From the NCBI GenBank assembly GCA_028671895.1, contig CM053810.1, forward strand, positions 35,195,501-35,259,500: a stretch of DNA of 64,000 nucleotides, in the 5' to 3' direction. The notes beneath the pieces are model-generated. The model saw nothing but the letters and a program-made list of their open reading frames with translations, ran no database searches and had not been told where the DNA came from. The stretch is from Oenanthe sinensis. Its lineage: Eukaryota > Streptophyta > Magnoliopsida > Apiales > Apiaceae. This document shows, one piece after another, positions 45,030 to 57,036 of this stretch (position 1 is its first letter; the number at the start of each line of letters is the position of its first letter). Made by a program: the position numbers and the translations under genes.

Positions 45030-48000
45030 GCTCAAACTGCATTTCTTGAGAAATCTTTTGCTAAAAAATACAGAAGGTTAAGGAAGGCTTATTCTGCACA
45101 CACACACAAGCCTATTACTATTACTAACCCTGTTTTGCAGGAAACAGATGCTCCCAAGGCTCCTGCAGGGCCAGACTCTGAAAGCAAGAAATTACCTGAA
45201 CCAGAGTCTAATGTTGAGTCAGAGTCTAGACTGCCTTTAGACTCTGATCATGGGACATTTTGGGAAGGAATGCCATTGGATGCAGCCTCATGTCTTATTG
45301 ATGAAATCCTTACTCCAAGTGATGAGGTGTTTTCCTATATCCTTTGGTGGAATCAGTAGAAGATCCAGAACAATATCAGACTAAATCTCAAGTCTTGGAT
45401 TTTCTTTCAACCTATGAGACCCTAAGGAAGAGAATGGAATGGGAGGTACAACTGTCTGCACAGGATGTGGTCAAAAATCTACACAGCTACCTATTCAACT
45501 CTTCATTACAAGAAAAAGCAGCTGGGCTCATAAAAGGCAGAACAACTGAAGTTCTAAAAGCACCAGGAGTGCCAGACTCTGAACAGCAAATCACAAAGAA
45601 GCTTAAAAAGCTTAAGATCTACAAAAGGAGAGAATCAGAGTCTGTTGCTGAGTTGTAAACTGAGATTGAGCAATCAGTTTTTGACTATGAAGCAATTTGG
45701 GATCAAGGAATTACCTACATGACAACTATTGATTGGATTTCCAGTATTCATCCTCTTTCAAGAAAGGTGGTTGATTTTCTTGTCCAAAATGTAGGAAAGG
45801 TGGCCAACAAATACATATATCCAACCTATGAAAGTAGATTGGACCAACTCAAGGGCTCATATTATCATAAACTAGCAAGGGAAATGCAGGATTCCTTTCA
45901 CATGACTTTTGCCCAGGCCATCTATGCACTCCATGCCAGGATTTTTCTTAATGGACACTTGGATGCATTAACTATAGTAGAACCACAGGAGGTAGCAGGT
46001 GATGCTAGGCAGTTGGAGGATGGGACTAGTGCACCAGTGGTGACTAGTGATAAAGATGCTCAGTCTGATTCACCCATACAAGAACCACCTAGTCAGAGGT
46101 TGGGTGATAGTGTGGCAGCGGAGTATGCTGTAAGCCCCTTCTTGGCAACTCAACAAACTGCTGATGAGAACCCCAGTGATATGGGAGGACAGACTCTGAT
46201 GGATGCTCAAGAAATACTTTTTTATCCTTGTCTATCAGAGTCTATCCACCTTGAAGGGGAGTCTCATGCACAAACAGTCCAAGATGGTGACACTCAGACT
46301 TTGGCTTCTAATGAAGACCTACTGAAGCAGTCAAAGTCTAGAGTAGACCCTGAGACTGGAATACTGGAGCCAACAGACTCTGAAAAGAAAGAAGCTGATA
46401 GTAAGGGTTCAGAATCTGTTACAGTTCACCCCTTGGTAGAAACCCCTAGCCTTCAGACTTTTGAAGGGGTTCCCCTCCATCAAGGTGGTTCAGGTATTGA
46501 AGCACACTCTTTGTCTCTCAGCCCCTCTTCTGTAGGATTCTTAAGTGCACCTTCCCATATGAGTGAAAAAATTTCTGAGAGGCTGGCACTGGTCCAGGCA
46601 AAAGGAGAGGTAGAAAAGGCTGTAGAGAGCCTGAGTGAGATTGAGAAAGTGGGTGCCCAACCCCACTGTGAGACTGAGAGATTAGGTATCCTGAACCTAG
46701 CTTTACTTATTGGGATCAAGATTTTCCAAAGAGTTGGTCCAATGAGTTGGAGCAGGGGATGGATGAAAATTCACTTTGTTTGATTGTGCAGATTGGTAAA
46801 AAAGAGGAGGCTCTTGCTACTCAGAAGTCATTTACACAGAGACCACAACATCATCTGGTGGATTCTCTAGCAAGGAGAGCAGATAGAGTCATGGAGGCTT
46901 TGGTGGATAACCCTATAAATTTGCCTGAGGCTGCAACTTTGAAGTCAGAAGAACCACTTTTGATCATGCCTATTCGGGCTCGACTTCTAGAGTCTACAGT
47001 CTCTGATTACTCTCAGGATGAGTCAGGGTCTATAGTCTCGCTTGCAGTTTCAGAGTCTACACCATCACCAGAGTTTACATTTCCTCTTACATCCCTTGAG
47101 CCTGTTGCTGAGGAGTGCACTTCTGAAGATGATGATCCAGTTCAACTTCCTTTTGTCTATTTTGATCAAGTCTTTCCTCAGTCTTGGGGGTCTGCACAGA
47201 AAAGAGGCATCACTGCTAAAGATTCTTTTGCATGTATTCTGGCTATTCATCAGTCTGAGAGACTGAAAGCTTTTCAGAAAAAATCCTATCTTCAGGAACA
47301 TGGTCACTACCCTGGTGAAGAAGATCAAGCTTTGGATGGGGATGTTAAAGCTTCGATAGAGAGTGTTGCTATACAATTGGCTAGTATGGTCAAAGACATC
47401 TCTCATATTCAAACCAAACTTACTAGTGTTGACAATACTACTTCTCTGCTAAGTACCAAATTTGATAGAATTCACTCAGTTCAATTATCAAAAGAGGTCG
47501 CCTTCAAGGATGCTCTTGTTTCTATCACCTCTACACAAGCTTCTATTCAATCAACAGTCTCTGATTTAACCACCAAGGTTGATTCTGTCATTGCAGCACA
47601 GGCCAATATCTCCACAGTTCTTGAACAGATTCTGTTGGCTGTTACTAGTCCTGATGATGTCAAAAAGAGGGAGAAGAGAGGTGAATCTTCCTCAATGAGA
47701 CATAAGGATGATTCATGCAGAGATGATAAAAGGGGAGTTAAAAGGAGGAGATATGGTGATGATGAAGATAGTTCTCATGATCCTAGGGGTCCTGGTGATG
47801 TATCACTCAAGAATTCTGGAGTGGCTGTATTATCCAAATCTCAACCACATCAGTCAGGGACTGGACATGGGAAATCAGAGTCTAAGTCAAACTCTGATAA
47901 ACAAAGAAAGAAAACAGACTCTGATGAAACTCAAGAACCTTCATACTGGAAGTGCGGTCAATCAAATCTGCAACTTAGAGCTAAAAAGAAGACAGGTCTT

Positions 48001-48727
48001 GGAGGATTTGAAGAATCTGACATTGACAGAACATCTACTCTAACCAGGGATCCTCAATCTTTGACAGATAGGCAATTTGAGAAAATCACACAGAAGCATT
48101 TAAACAAAGTGGTGTCTGCTCAAATTGTTTATAATGTTTATGAAAGAAAGATGCAAAAAGGACAGGGAGGCACATAAAACGTGAAGAATGAGATGCTGGT
48201 TTATTTTTTAGAAGGTGGATCAGTTAGATGGATCAGACAATCAAACTTCATATTTTTAAACAGGCTGAGGAATTGCAGTATATTAGATTTCTCCTTCAAA
48301 TTGCTTATGAAGTTAACAAGAGCAAAGAGGCTGTCACACACAAATGGTTCAAGGAGATTGATAGAAAGCTGATTTTGCACAAACAGGCAAATCGACAAAT
48401 GGGCAAACTTTCTTTAAAATATTTTGATACTGAGGGAAATGATCAAGTCATGCCATTGGAAGAAAAATAGATTAAATTTCAAGAAGGTGTGGGTCATTAC
48501 TTTGGGTTTCAGCCTATGAGTGAAAAAGTTAGTGTTCTAATGTTGAAGGACTTGAAAGATCAAGAAAGCAGTGCAAATGATCTAAGAGCAGCTTATTGTC
48601 AAATCAAATGTTCAAGTGAAGAAATGAAGAAATTGAAGAAATTTGTTGGTGAAGCTCTTGCAATTATGGAGGACAATATGCTCAATTCATTTTTGAAGAA
48701 TAATCCAGCCTTTGAGAAAATCAATTA
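45030..48727 (+). pseudogene. Element B ORF3, downstream part
   Basis: Continues ORF3 after element D. 45030-45358 (AQTAFLEKSFAKKYRRLRKAY), frame change near 45345, 45344-45658, in-frame TAA, 45719-46783, frame change near 46745, 46747-48177, then 48228-48470 and 48489-48727 in one frame separated by a TAG. The middle (46000-47100) is Ser/Glu/Asp-rich, with many SES, ESE and DSE units encoded by GAGTCT/GACTCT. 47340-47690 has heptad-like spacing (VKDISHIQTKLTSVDNTTSL...), a likely coiled coil. 47690-47930 is basic and charged. The C-terminal end (FEKIN) is near 48727. Confidence 0.8.
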
Positions 48728-48853
48728 AGAAGTAATTCTTTTTCCTTTATAATTCTTTCATACTATTCTAGACTATGTGTTTTATTCTTTAGTTTTGACA
48801 TCATCAAACCTGGATTTATGCTTACATTTTATAAAGCATAAATAGGGGGAGAT
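48728..48853 (+). other. Element B 3' untranslated part and polypurine tract
   Basis: Short AT-rich stretch ending in AAATAGGGGGAGAT (48840-48853), the same polypurine tract as in element A, before the LTR. Confidence 0.85.
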
Positions 48854-48963
48854 TGTTAGGAATATATTCATTTGATGATGTATAAAATACTAGAATAGGA
48901 GTTAGCTTAGTTTATTTGCAATATATCTTTCTAGTCTCTGAAATGTATAATCAGAGTCTTGAT
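48854..48963 (+). repeat. Element B 3' LTR, first part
   Basis: Begins TGTTAGGAATATATTC, which shows the true LTR end lost in the 5' copy. Interrupted after TTGAT (48959-48963) by element F. Confidence 0.93.
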
Positions 48964-49922
48964 TCTAAGAACCCGAACTTTTGTAAATTCTGAACTATGA
49001 ATGAATAGTAACTTTTCAGTTTTACGAAAACCATGTTAGCCCACACTATATAGAAGGTGTAGGATTATAAATCCGGGATTATATTACGATGATACTAAGT
49101 AAATAAGTGTATGTAAACGTCGTTAGAATCCGAGGATTTTGTCGTTTACTAAGTGTTTTGTAATTTACGAGATATTAAGGATTAAAGGAGTAGGTTTCGA
49201 CCTAAGGGATTATAATTCAAAGAAATTATATCCTAAATTATGTTAAGGTAGTGTGACTAGTAAATGTTCACATTACAAAGATGGGAATAAGAAGTGTTAT
49301 CACTAATCATGTTTTTATAAAGGATTAAGAGTAAGTAAAATGCACCACAAAGCAAGCCATGCAAGCCATGCAAGCAAGTACTTGCATGGATGAGATCAAG
49401 TAACTAAGTCAAGCAAGGGAACTAGCCAAGTAACTAGAATTAGCAAGAGTAACCAAGTACTTAACTAGATTAGGAAACCAAGTTCCCTAATTTAGGGGAA
49501 ATATCCATAAAGTAGCTTTATTAACTTGTCCTAATTCAACCAAGTAATCATTAAACTCTTTTTGTTGATTTTATTCCCACTAAAATATCACAAATCAGCC
49601 AACAAAGCAAGTAGCACAGCAGCAAATTTTCTCTCTTCCCCCACCAAGCTCCATTCGGCAGTTTTGAAAAAAAAAGAGGAGAATTCAAAATCAAAGTCCA
49701 AGCTTCCTTGCTCCATAAATCTCCATCTTTTAACCATAGCTTCTACATTTCATAGATAAGGTATGATAAAAATCCCAAGTCCATTCTCCATGTCTAGCAT
49801 TTTCTAAAAATTCATCAAAGATAATAATGAATAGTGTGAATAGTAAACTCAAAAATTTTTAAAGCTTGTTTCTTGATGTTTAGTTCATAACAAAGGTAGA
49901 TCAAGCTTCTATAAGGACTCTA
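48964..49922 (+). repeat. Element F 5' LTR, truncated
   Basis: Colinear with 51165-52123 up to CTATAAGGACTCTA, then departs into integrase coding sequence. The ORF at 49562-49759 and its copy at 51763-51960 are in the LTR and are not genes. Confidence 0.92.
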
Positions 49923-51130
49923 TAGGGATTTGAAGGAGTTTTATTGGTGGCCGAACCTGAAAAAGGACGTAGTAGAATGGGTAAGCAAATGTTTGACATG
50001 TCAAAGAGTGAAAGCAGAACACCAGAGGCCTAGTGGTCTTCTACAGCCCCTGGAAATTCCCGAGTGGAAATGGGAACAAATAGCAATGGACTTTGTAGTA
50101 GGTTTGCCGAGAACGAGCACCAACCACGATGCGATATGGGTGATCATAGATCGCCTAACCAAGTCAGCTCATTTTCTTCCAATTAATGAAAGGTATACAG
50201 TTGACCGATTAGTAGAGATCTATATCAAGGAAATTGTAGTGCGACATGGAGTTCCCGTGTCCATAGTATCGGACCGAGATCCGAGGTTCAACTCCAGGTT
50301 TTGGAGAAGTTTTCAAGAATGTGCGGGGGACTAAGCTAAGCATGAGCACGGCTTATCATCCCCAAACGGATGGGCAGAGCGAGCGAACCATTCAGACAAT
50401 AGAAGATATGTTAAGGGTGTGTGTAATATATTTTAAAGGAAGCTGGAATGATCACTTACCTTTAATCGAGTTTGCCTACAACAACAGCTACCATGCCAGT
50501 ATAGGTATGCCCCCATATGAAGCCCTATATGGAAGGAAGTGTCGCTCCCCATTGTGTTGGGAGGAAGTAGGAGAGCGGAAGATATTGGGACCCGAATTGG
50601 TCCAGAAAACAAGAGAAGCAATAAAGCTCATCCGGAACCGATTGATAGCAGCACAAGACCGACAAAAGAAGTATGCCGATCAGACCAGGAAAGATAGAGA
50701 ATACGAAGTGGGAGACTCAGTACTTCTAAAAGTTTCCCCATGGAAAGGATTAATGAGGTTTGGAAAGAAAGGAAAGTTAAGTCCAAGATTCATTGGACCA
50801 TTTGAAATCTTAAAACGTATTGGGAAAGTAGCCTACGAGTTGGCCCTGCCCCCAAATTTGCAGCAAGTCCACAATGTGTTCCATGTGTCTATGCTAAGGA
50901 AGTATAATGTAGATGCCAGGCATATCATCGAATATGAGCAAGTCGACCTACAACCAGATCTGACCTATGTGGAACAGCCGGTAGAGATACTGGACCGAAA
51001 GGAGCAGGTGCTCAGAAATAAAGTGGTAAAGCTAGTAAGAGTCTTGTGGAGGAATCAGAATACCGAAGAATCAACATGGGAGCTAGAAAGTGCCATGATA
51101 GAAAAGAACCCTCACTTGTTTTCAGTATAG
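49923..51130 (+). pseudogene. Element F integrase with chromodomain-like C-terminus
   Basis: Opens at the end of the HHCC zinc domain (FYWWPNLKKDVVEWVSKCLTC); the His pair is lost in the deletion. The catalytic core follows: D in WEQIAMDFVVGLP, D in IVSDRDPRF, E in QTDGQSERTIQTIEDML. One extra G in a run near 50323-50328 shifts the frame between 50334 and 50321, so the two open pieces 49930-50334 and 50321-51130 belong together. The tail (VEQPVEILDRKEQVLRNKVVKLVRVLWRN...STWELE) is the chromodomain-like end typical of chromoviruses. Ends at 51130 before the polypurine tract. Confidence 0.92.
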
Positions 51131-51149
51131 ATTCCGGGACGGAATCCCT

Positions 51150-51164
51150 TTAAGGAGGGGAGAC
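51150..51164 (+). other. Element F polypurine tract
   Basis: TTAAGGAGGGGAGAC directly before the TGTAAGAGCCCG start of the 3' LTR. The identical block is at 63646-63660. Confidence 0.88.
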
Positions 51165-54100
51165 TGTAAGAGCCCGAACTTTTGTAAATTCTGAACTATG
51201 AATGAATAGTAACTTTTCAGTTTTACGAAAACCATGTTAGCCCACACTATATAGAAGGTGTAGGATTATAAATCCGGGATTATATTACGATGATACTAAG
51301 TAAATAAGTGTATGTAAACGTCGTTAGAATCCGAGGATTTTGTCGTTTACTAAGTGTTTTGTAATTTACGAGATATTAAGGATTAAAGGAGTAGGTTTCG
51401 ACCTAAGGGATTATAATTCAAAGAAATTATATCCTAAATTATGTTAAGGTAGTGTGACTAGTAAATGTTCACATTACAAAGATGGGAATAAGAAGTGTTA
51501 TCACTAATCATGTTTTTATAAAGGATTAAGAGTAAGTAAAATGCACCACAAAGCAAGCCATGCAAGCCATGCAAGCAAGTACTTGCATGGATGAGATCAA
51601 GTAACTAAGTCAAGCAAGGGAACTAGCCAAGTAACTAGAATTAGCAAGAGTAACCAAGTACTTAACTAGATTAGGAAACCAAGTTCCCTAATTTAGGGGA
51701 AATATCCATAAAGTAGCTTTATTAACTTGTCCTAATTCAACCAAGTAATCATTAAACTCTTTTTGTTGATTTTATTCCCACTAAAATATCACAAATCAGC
51801 CAACAAAGCAAGTAGCACAGCAGCAAATTTTCTCTCTTCCCCCACCAAGCTCCATTCGGCAGTTTTGAAAAAAAAAGATGAGAATTCAAAATCAAAGTCC
51901 AAGCTTCCTTGCTCCATAAATCTCCATCTTTTAACCATAGCTTCTACATTTCATAGATAAGGTATGATAAAAATCTCAAGTCCATTCTCCATGTCTAGCA
52001 TTTTCTAAAAATTCATCAAAGATGATAATGAATAGTGTGAATAGTAAACTCAAAAATTTTTAAAGCTTGTTTCTTGATGTTTAGTTCATAACAAAGGTAG
52101 ATCAAGCTTCTATAAGGACTCTAAGCACCATCTAGTTGTTGTTGAAGCTTTGTGAAGGTATGGACAACCTCTAACCCTTGTGCTTTGTGTGAGTATGATG
52201 CCATGGAAGTGCTAGTGGTTGAAGTCTTAAGCTAAGTATGGTAAAGATATGTGGATGTTAAGCTTTTGGTTGAGTTCTTGTATTGATGTTAGTAGTGTAA
52301 TGGTGAAATGAGTAGCTTATTGTTGTAGTCAGGATGTAAAGAGTAAGGATGAGTGTTGGTTGGAATGGATTCACATTGGTTGAATCCGGAAAACGTTGCG
52401 TTTATAGCCGTCGTAATGCCCGATTTTCGTAAACACTCTTTTAAACTGTGAAAATCGAAATGTCAAGCTACGCCCCAAAGGCCTCTGGCCATAGTTGGTT
52501 AGGCCTTGTTTCATACATCGTTTTAACGCTTGAATCATGTTATTCCGATATACGGTTTAGGAGATAAGTCAATTTTAGTGAAAGCAACTAAAACTACTAA
52601 ACTGTTTCGGGAAACACTTTTGTAAAATATAAATGGACCACTTAAAAGTCACCAAAAATCATGAAATTTTAAGGGAACATAGTTGGGACAGTAGGCAAGA
52701 CCTCTGCAAAATTTCATAACCAAAGGAGAAATTTTCGATTTTATAAAATTGTTAAAGCCGGACTGATTCCTGGACAACCCTTAAAGGAGGATGAATGAGA
52801 AAAGGAACATAAGTGCCTATGCAAAGTGACAAGTATGAAGATGTCATTGACCCATGAATTGACTTAAGTGATTAACATATGTCCTAAAGGTTAAGTAACT
52901 CTATAATGAGAGGTCTAACCTATGTCAAGCTTATGGTTCGTGCGTGCGTAGCGTTAGTGGTTAAGATAACCAATAACTAACGACACGTTCTATTTGATTT
53001 GTATAGATCGTCCGTCAAACCCCCGCACCTCGACGAACCCCAGGACCCCAGGAAAGTTTTCAAAACTCGTACTTAATGTACTAATGTTTTGTCGAAAGAC
53101 TGTTGTTGTTGTGATATAACTGTATGTTGAAAAGCATGAATTGATATGTATATTTACATATTTCCCAAACATTGCGACTATATGCTATATGTATTATAGA
53201 TATAAGTCGGTAAAAGTAAAGGCTCTAAGCATAGAGCGGTTATGTATTTTCAAACGTAGACTAGGAGTTGGCATGTAATGATAAAGTACTATCATAATCC
53301 GGAAGAAGCCGGAGACAGATTATTTTGAAAAGGCGATATAAATATTTTGATATTTACATTCTGGTTATTCTTTAAAAAAAAATATATAAAAAGGAGATAA
53401 TAAATATTATTTTAATATTTATTTAATTAATGAATATAATTTTGAATATTCATTTACTAATTTTAAATTAATAAATATTAATTAATTATTAATTTAATTA
53501 ATAAATATTAATTAATTAATTATTAATTTTTAATGAATAAATATTATTTAAATATTTATTAATTATTAATAATTCATTTTCGAATTATTTTAGGTCTTTA
53601 ATAATTATTCGAAGCTTTCGATAATTATTTTAAATACTTTTCGACCTTCCGAAAATGATTTAAAAATAGTAGGAGCTCCCTAATATTTAATTTAATTATT
53701 TATTTTATTCTTTTAATAAGAATAAAATATGTTCAGACTTATCAAAAATAGGGAACTCAGTTTAGGAAGTGAATGATTATTTACTTCTCAAAAGCAGTCA
53801 AGTTTTGGGACAAGTTTCCACAGTAGTAAGAGTTTTCAACTTATCAAAAGCAGTGAAGTTTTTCGACAAACTCCCGAGTCATGATTTTCAAAATGAATTC
53901 AGTCCTTGAGAAAGGAGATTATATGAAGAAGGTCAACTTATCTGTGTGGTAAGGCGACTGCATCACTTAATCTGACAGCTATGAGGGTCTATCAACAAGT
54001 ACTATACTTGGGGAGCTAGAATTAACTTCCAGTTCCAGGTTAGATAGACGAATCTATTAACAAATATTATATACTTGGGGAGCTTGGATTAATATTCCAG

Positions 54101-55104
54101 TTTCAGACTTATAGATTAATTCAGTGGACTTGGAGTTAGCGTAAGAGGCCGAGTGACGCACGGTCCAGCACTTTGACCCGTATGCGGTTTAGGGTGACTA
54201 CCCATTAACGGTAGTGAGTACCGGGGCTCCCCCTTCTACATGTAGAGAAACGGAAGGCTTCCATAGGATGCTGATGAAGGCTGCCGCATGTTGCGACTGA
54301 TCATCGTATACAACGGTAGCGGGCGTGGAGATGCTCCAGTCACAGTCCCTTCTTCCAATTGGAATTGTGCTACGCACCGTAACAAAAGCCTAGGAGCTGA
54401 GTTACCGATGGTGTTGTTTAGCAATAAAACGTTCTGAAAGATTCAGCTTACTCTTAATGTTTTGACGAAAGTTATTTAACTTCAGTTATTTGTTCATAAT
54501 GCTTTTACAAATAACTCACAGCATGTTTTCCAGTATATACTTGATAAAGAAGAAAGCTTACAGTTTCACAGCATGTTTTCAGAAAGTATATTATTTATTG
54601 CTGAGCTATATTGCTCACCCTTGCTTTCTTTATATATCACAACACAACAGGACAGCAGGATGCCGCGGATGCGCCGCACCCCCAGGAAGCGCGTGGGAAA
54701 CGCCCGCGCATTCCGTAGGATCTTCGCCAACCTACCCCAGGTAGGAAGTCGGAGTAGAAGTAGGATAGGGGTACAGTTGTTGATGGTACGCCTTATCTAT
54801 AAATATGATTTATGTAAATTATTTAACAAGAACAGGTAGTAGAATTCAGTACTGTTTCAAGTAGAAACCGTATCGTTTTCATAAGACAAGAACTTACTTT
54901 TGGACTGTAATATTTACTCTGATGGATTTATGTATGAAGTATGTATTCGTTCTGAGACTATAATCAGTAGTGTGTGTGTATATGAACTGTGGGGTCACTG
55001 CAGGTGAAGTGCTAGCATTAAAGATTAAGATAAATGTGTTAATAACAGAAAGAACGGGAGCCGTGACAGCCCAGGTCTCCGACCCCAGATCTGGGGGCGC
55101 CACA
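51165..55104 (+). repeat. Element F 3' LTR, 3940 bp
   Basis: Starts TGTAAGAGCCCGAAC and ends GGGGGCGCCACA, followed by the TTGAT duplication. Bases 53340-53720 are strongly AT-rich with overlapping TTAATTAATAAATATT units. 54130-54420 and 54650-54780 are the only moderately GC-rich parts. Open frames inside are short and not convincing. LTRs of this size are known in Tekay/Del-type gypsy elements. Confidence 0.9.
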
Positions 55105-55823
55105 TTGATAGTCAATACTCAAGTTACTTGTACTTAGAAGAATTTCTGCAGGAAGTAAAACCAGAGTCTGTATGAAGATCAGAGTCTGGAAGGTGATCAG
55201 AGTCTATAGACTATCGGAGTCTAAGATCTGTCAGAGTCGACAAATGATCAGAGTCTATAGTCTGGCAGAGTCTGAAGAATTCAGAGTCTATAGTCTAGCA
55301 GAGTCTGAAGAATTCAGAGTCTATAAAGTTAAAGCTAAATTTGGAAGATGATCACAGATAAGGGAAGTCTTTGAAGATAAAGCCAAAGATATTGCAGATA
55401 TGCTATAAAAACATGGAAGGAGAATTGCAGAAGGAAACTGTCAACTAATAATTAGGAATTCTATTCTTATTGTAATTCATATTTTTGTTATTAGCTGATA
55501 GGCAGCTCTCTATATAAACTCTATGTAACCTAATTGTAAAAGTGTGGAAAATCAAAGCAAAATTTGTCTTAGTGAAATTTTGTGAGTGCATGGAAATAGA
55601 GAGAGTTGCTGAGATAAACACAGAGAAGCTGTTAGGGTTTGTGTACACCCTAGGAGAGTTTTGTATTTACAAATCAATAATACAAACAGTACTTATTCAT
55701 ATCTTTATGTTTGATCTTTGTTCTTAATTCATATCTGTTTATTGCTATTGAGTTGATTTTAAATCAGGCAGAAAAGACACACAAGTATTCAACCCCCCTT
55801 CTACTTGTGCAACTGGGAAAACA
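55105..55823 (+). repeat. Element B 3' LTR, second part
   Basis: Begins with the second TTGAT copy and resumes at AGTCAATACTCAAG. Includes the CAGAGTCTA array (55164-55324), TATA box (55511-55519) and end GGGAAAACA at 55823. No PBS follows; instead the element E LTR resumes with ATATAGGGGAGAG. Confidence 0.93.
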
Positions 55824-57036
55824 ATATAGGGGAGAGAGAGATTTTGGGTCTAATCCTAATCCATGTGGTTTCCAAAACCCATTATGACTTTGGGTTATTA
55901 TTATTATTATTAAATCTGATTCTAATATAATTAATCAAGTCCCACTAAATTAATTCAATAATTAAATTCAAATAATAATAATACTTATTTAATCTGAATT
56001 TTAATATAATTAATCAAGTCTCACTTAATTAATTCAATAATTAAATTTGAATAAACAATAATATATTTAAATTCGTAATTTAAATAAACCTCTGTTTTGA
56101 CGTTCTTTGTGTGTGACCCTTTAGATTATTATTACGTTGGCAATTATTTTATTATCTAATAATAAAATTATAAACAATGAGCGGCATCTAGTAATACATC
56201 ATTGATACCCAAGTAATAATAATAATTGGTGATTCAATTAAACCTTTCGTGAATAATGTGCAATGTAATATAATCCCTTTAACCTTATATTATAGATCAA
56301 ACTCGAGGCATGTATAGTGTCAACCTCTTCAACGTTTAATCTTGGTTTCCTTGATTAATGAGTAGACTATTTAAACAAATCAATATTTGAGCATGGTCAT
56401 GCATTTCATAGTCTCACTCAATCAAGAGGCCAATAATATCACTCCTAGAATTGGAGGGTCAAATCCTATATCTATCATTCATATTCCCCATACGATTCAT
56501 AGCATACCCAATGTCCACCTTTATCATTACCCGGTTAAAGGTAACTTTGAGTGTAATCAAAGTATATTAATTCTCATATAGAAATATAATGATTTCAAGT
56601 CAGAGGATCATTACATCATTATCATTGTGAGATTTCTTATGACACTTATTAACATGTAGAATCTCATGGCGGGTCTTTCCAGTGTCATGTATTGATACAT
56701 ACACTTATGTTCTTGACTTTAGTATCACCATACCTATGACCAATGAGATGTGGTCATCTGTCAACAAACATACTAGTCTTGTTGCATTATTACTGTCCTT
56801 AAATAATAATACTTGACTAGGAAATTTTAGGAATAAAATACTATTCATATAATCTCATTTTTATGTCACATACTTAAAGATATATATTACATATTAATAT
56901 TCCAAGGACATTTATTATTCTTTCAATTTATGACGCAGTAAATAAAGATATAATAAATATTAATTAATTAATCACATAACATAATTGTTTTCAATAAAAC
57001 ATTAAAAGTATTGTCTCTAGGACACCAATACTAACA
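55824..57036 (-). repeat. Element E 5' LTR, portion upstream of the element B insertion
   Basis: Resumes the LTR interrupted at 27833 and ends TACTAACA at 57036, the LTR start in element sense (TGTTAGTATTGG). Matches the solo LTR 16778-17735 in reverse and includes about 250 bp that the solo LTR lacks (near 56650-56890). Contains the family's 79-bp duplication. Confidence 0.9.

Larger units (their letters stand above)
48964..55104 (+). mobile_element. Element F: internally deleted Ty3/gypsy element with 3.9-kb LTR
   Basis: Flanked by TTGAT (48959-48963 and 55105-55109), a perfect 5-bp duplication in the B 3' LTR. Consists of the first ~960 bp of the 5' LTR, integrase to the end of pol, polypurine tract and a full 3940-bp 3' LTR. 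The rest of the 5' LTR, PBS, gag, protease, RT and RNase H are deleted. The integrase is gypsy type with a chromodomain-like tail, suggesting a Tekay/Del-type chromovirus. LTR parts differ at about five of 959 sites, so it is young. The first LTR bases read TCTAAGAACCC instead of TGTAAGAGCCC. Confidence 0.93.
27834..55823 (+). mobile_element. Element B: Sirevirus-like copia element holding D and F
   Basis: Order: 5' LTR 27834-28650, PBS 28653-28664, gag 28688-30979, pol 30997-34283, spacer, ORF3 34760-35982 and 45030-48727, PPT, 3' LTR 48854-48963 plus 55105-55823. It is interrupted by D (35983-45029) and F (48964-55104). Inserted in the LTR of element E; the right flank ATATA (55824-55828) matches the TA-rich left flank. 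The first ~8 bases of the 5' LTR (TGTTAGGA) are missing. Roughly 35 differences in ~815 aligned LTR bases, read by eye. Gag, pol and ORF3 all carry several stops and frameshifts. Confidence 0.92.
22997..57036 (-). mobile_element. Element E: copia element, single-frame type, split by element B
   Basis: Minus-strand copia element: 5' LTR (57036-55824 and 27833-27464), PBS (27462-27451), leader, gag-pol remnant (25714-23121), and the last ~124 bp of the 3' LTR (23120-22997). Target-site copies are TAACA (22992-22996) and TAAAA (57037-57041), one mismatch. Removing E joins the RT of element C across its YVDD motif. Most of RT, all of RNase H and most of the 3' LTR are deleted. The 5' LTR was later split by element B. 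About 9 differences in ~121 comparable LTR bases make it older than B. Confidence 0.87.

Noticed and set aside
49562..49759. 65-codon ORF duplicated at 51763-51960
   Set aside because: Located in the two element F LTRs; short, no recognisable domain.
54490..54839. Overlapping 84- and 88-codon ORFs in the element F 3' LTR
   Set aside because: Within an LTR, low coding character, no homologous frame evidence in the window.
56387..56581. 64-codon ORF with a near copy at 16972-17166
   Set aside because: Both lie in family-E LTRs; similarity follows from LTR homology.
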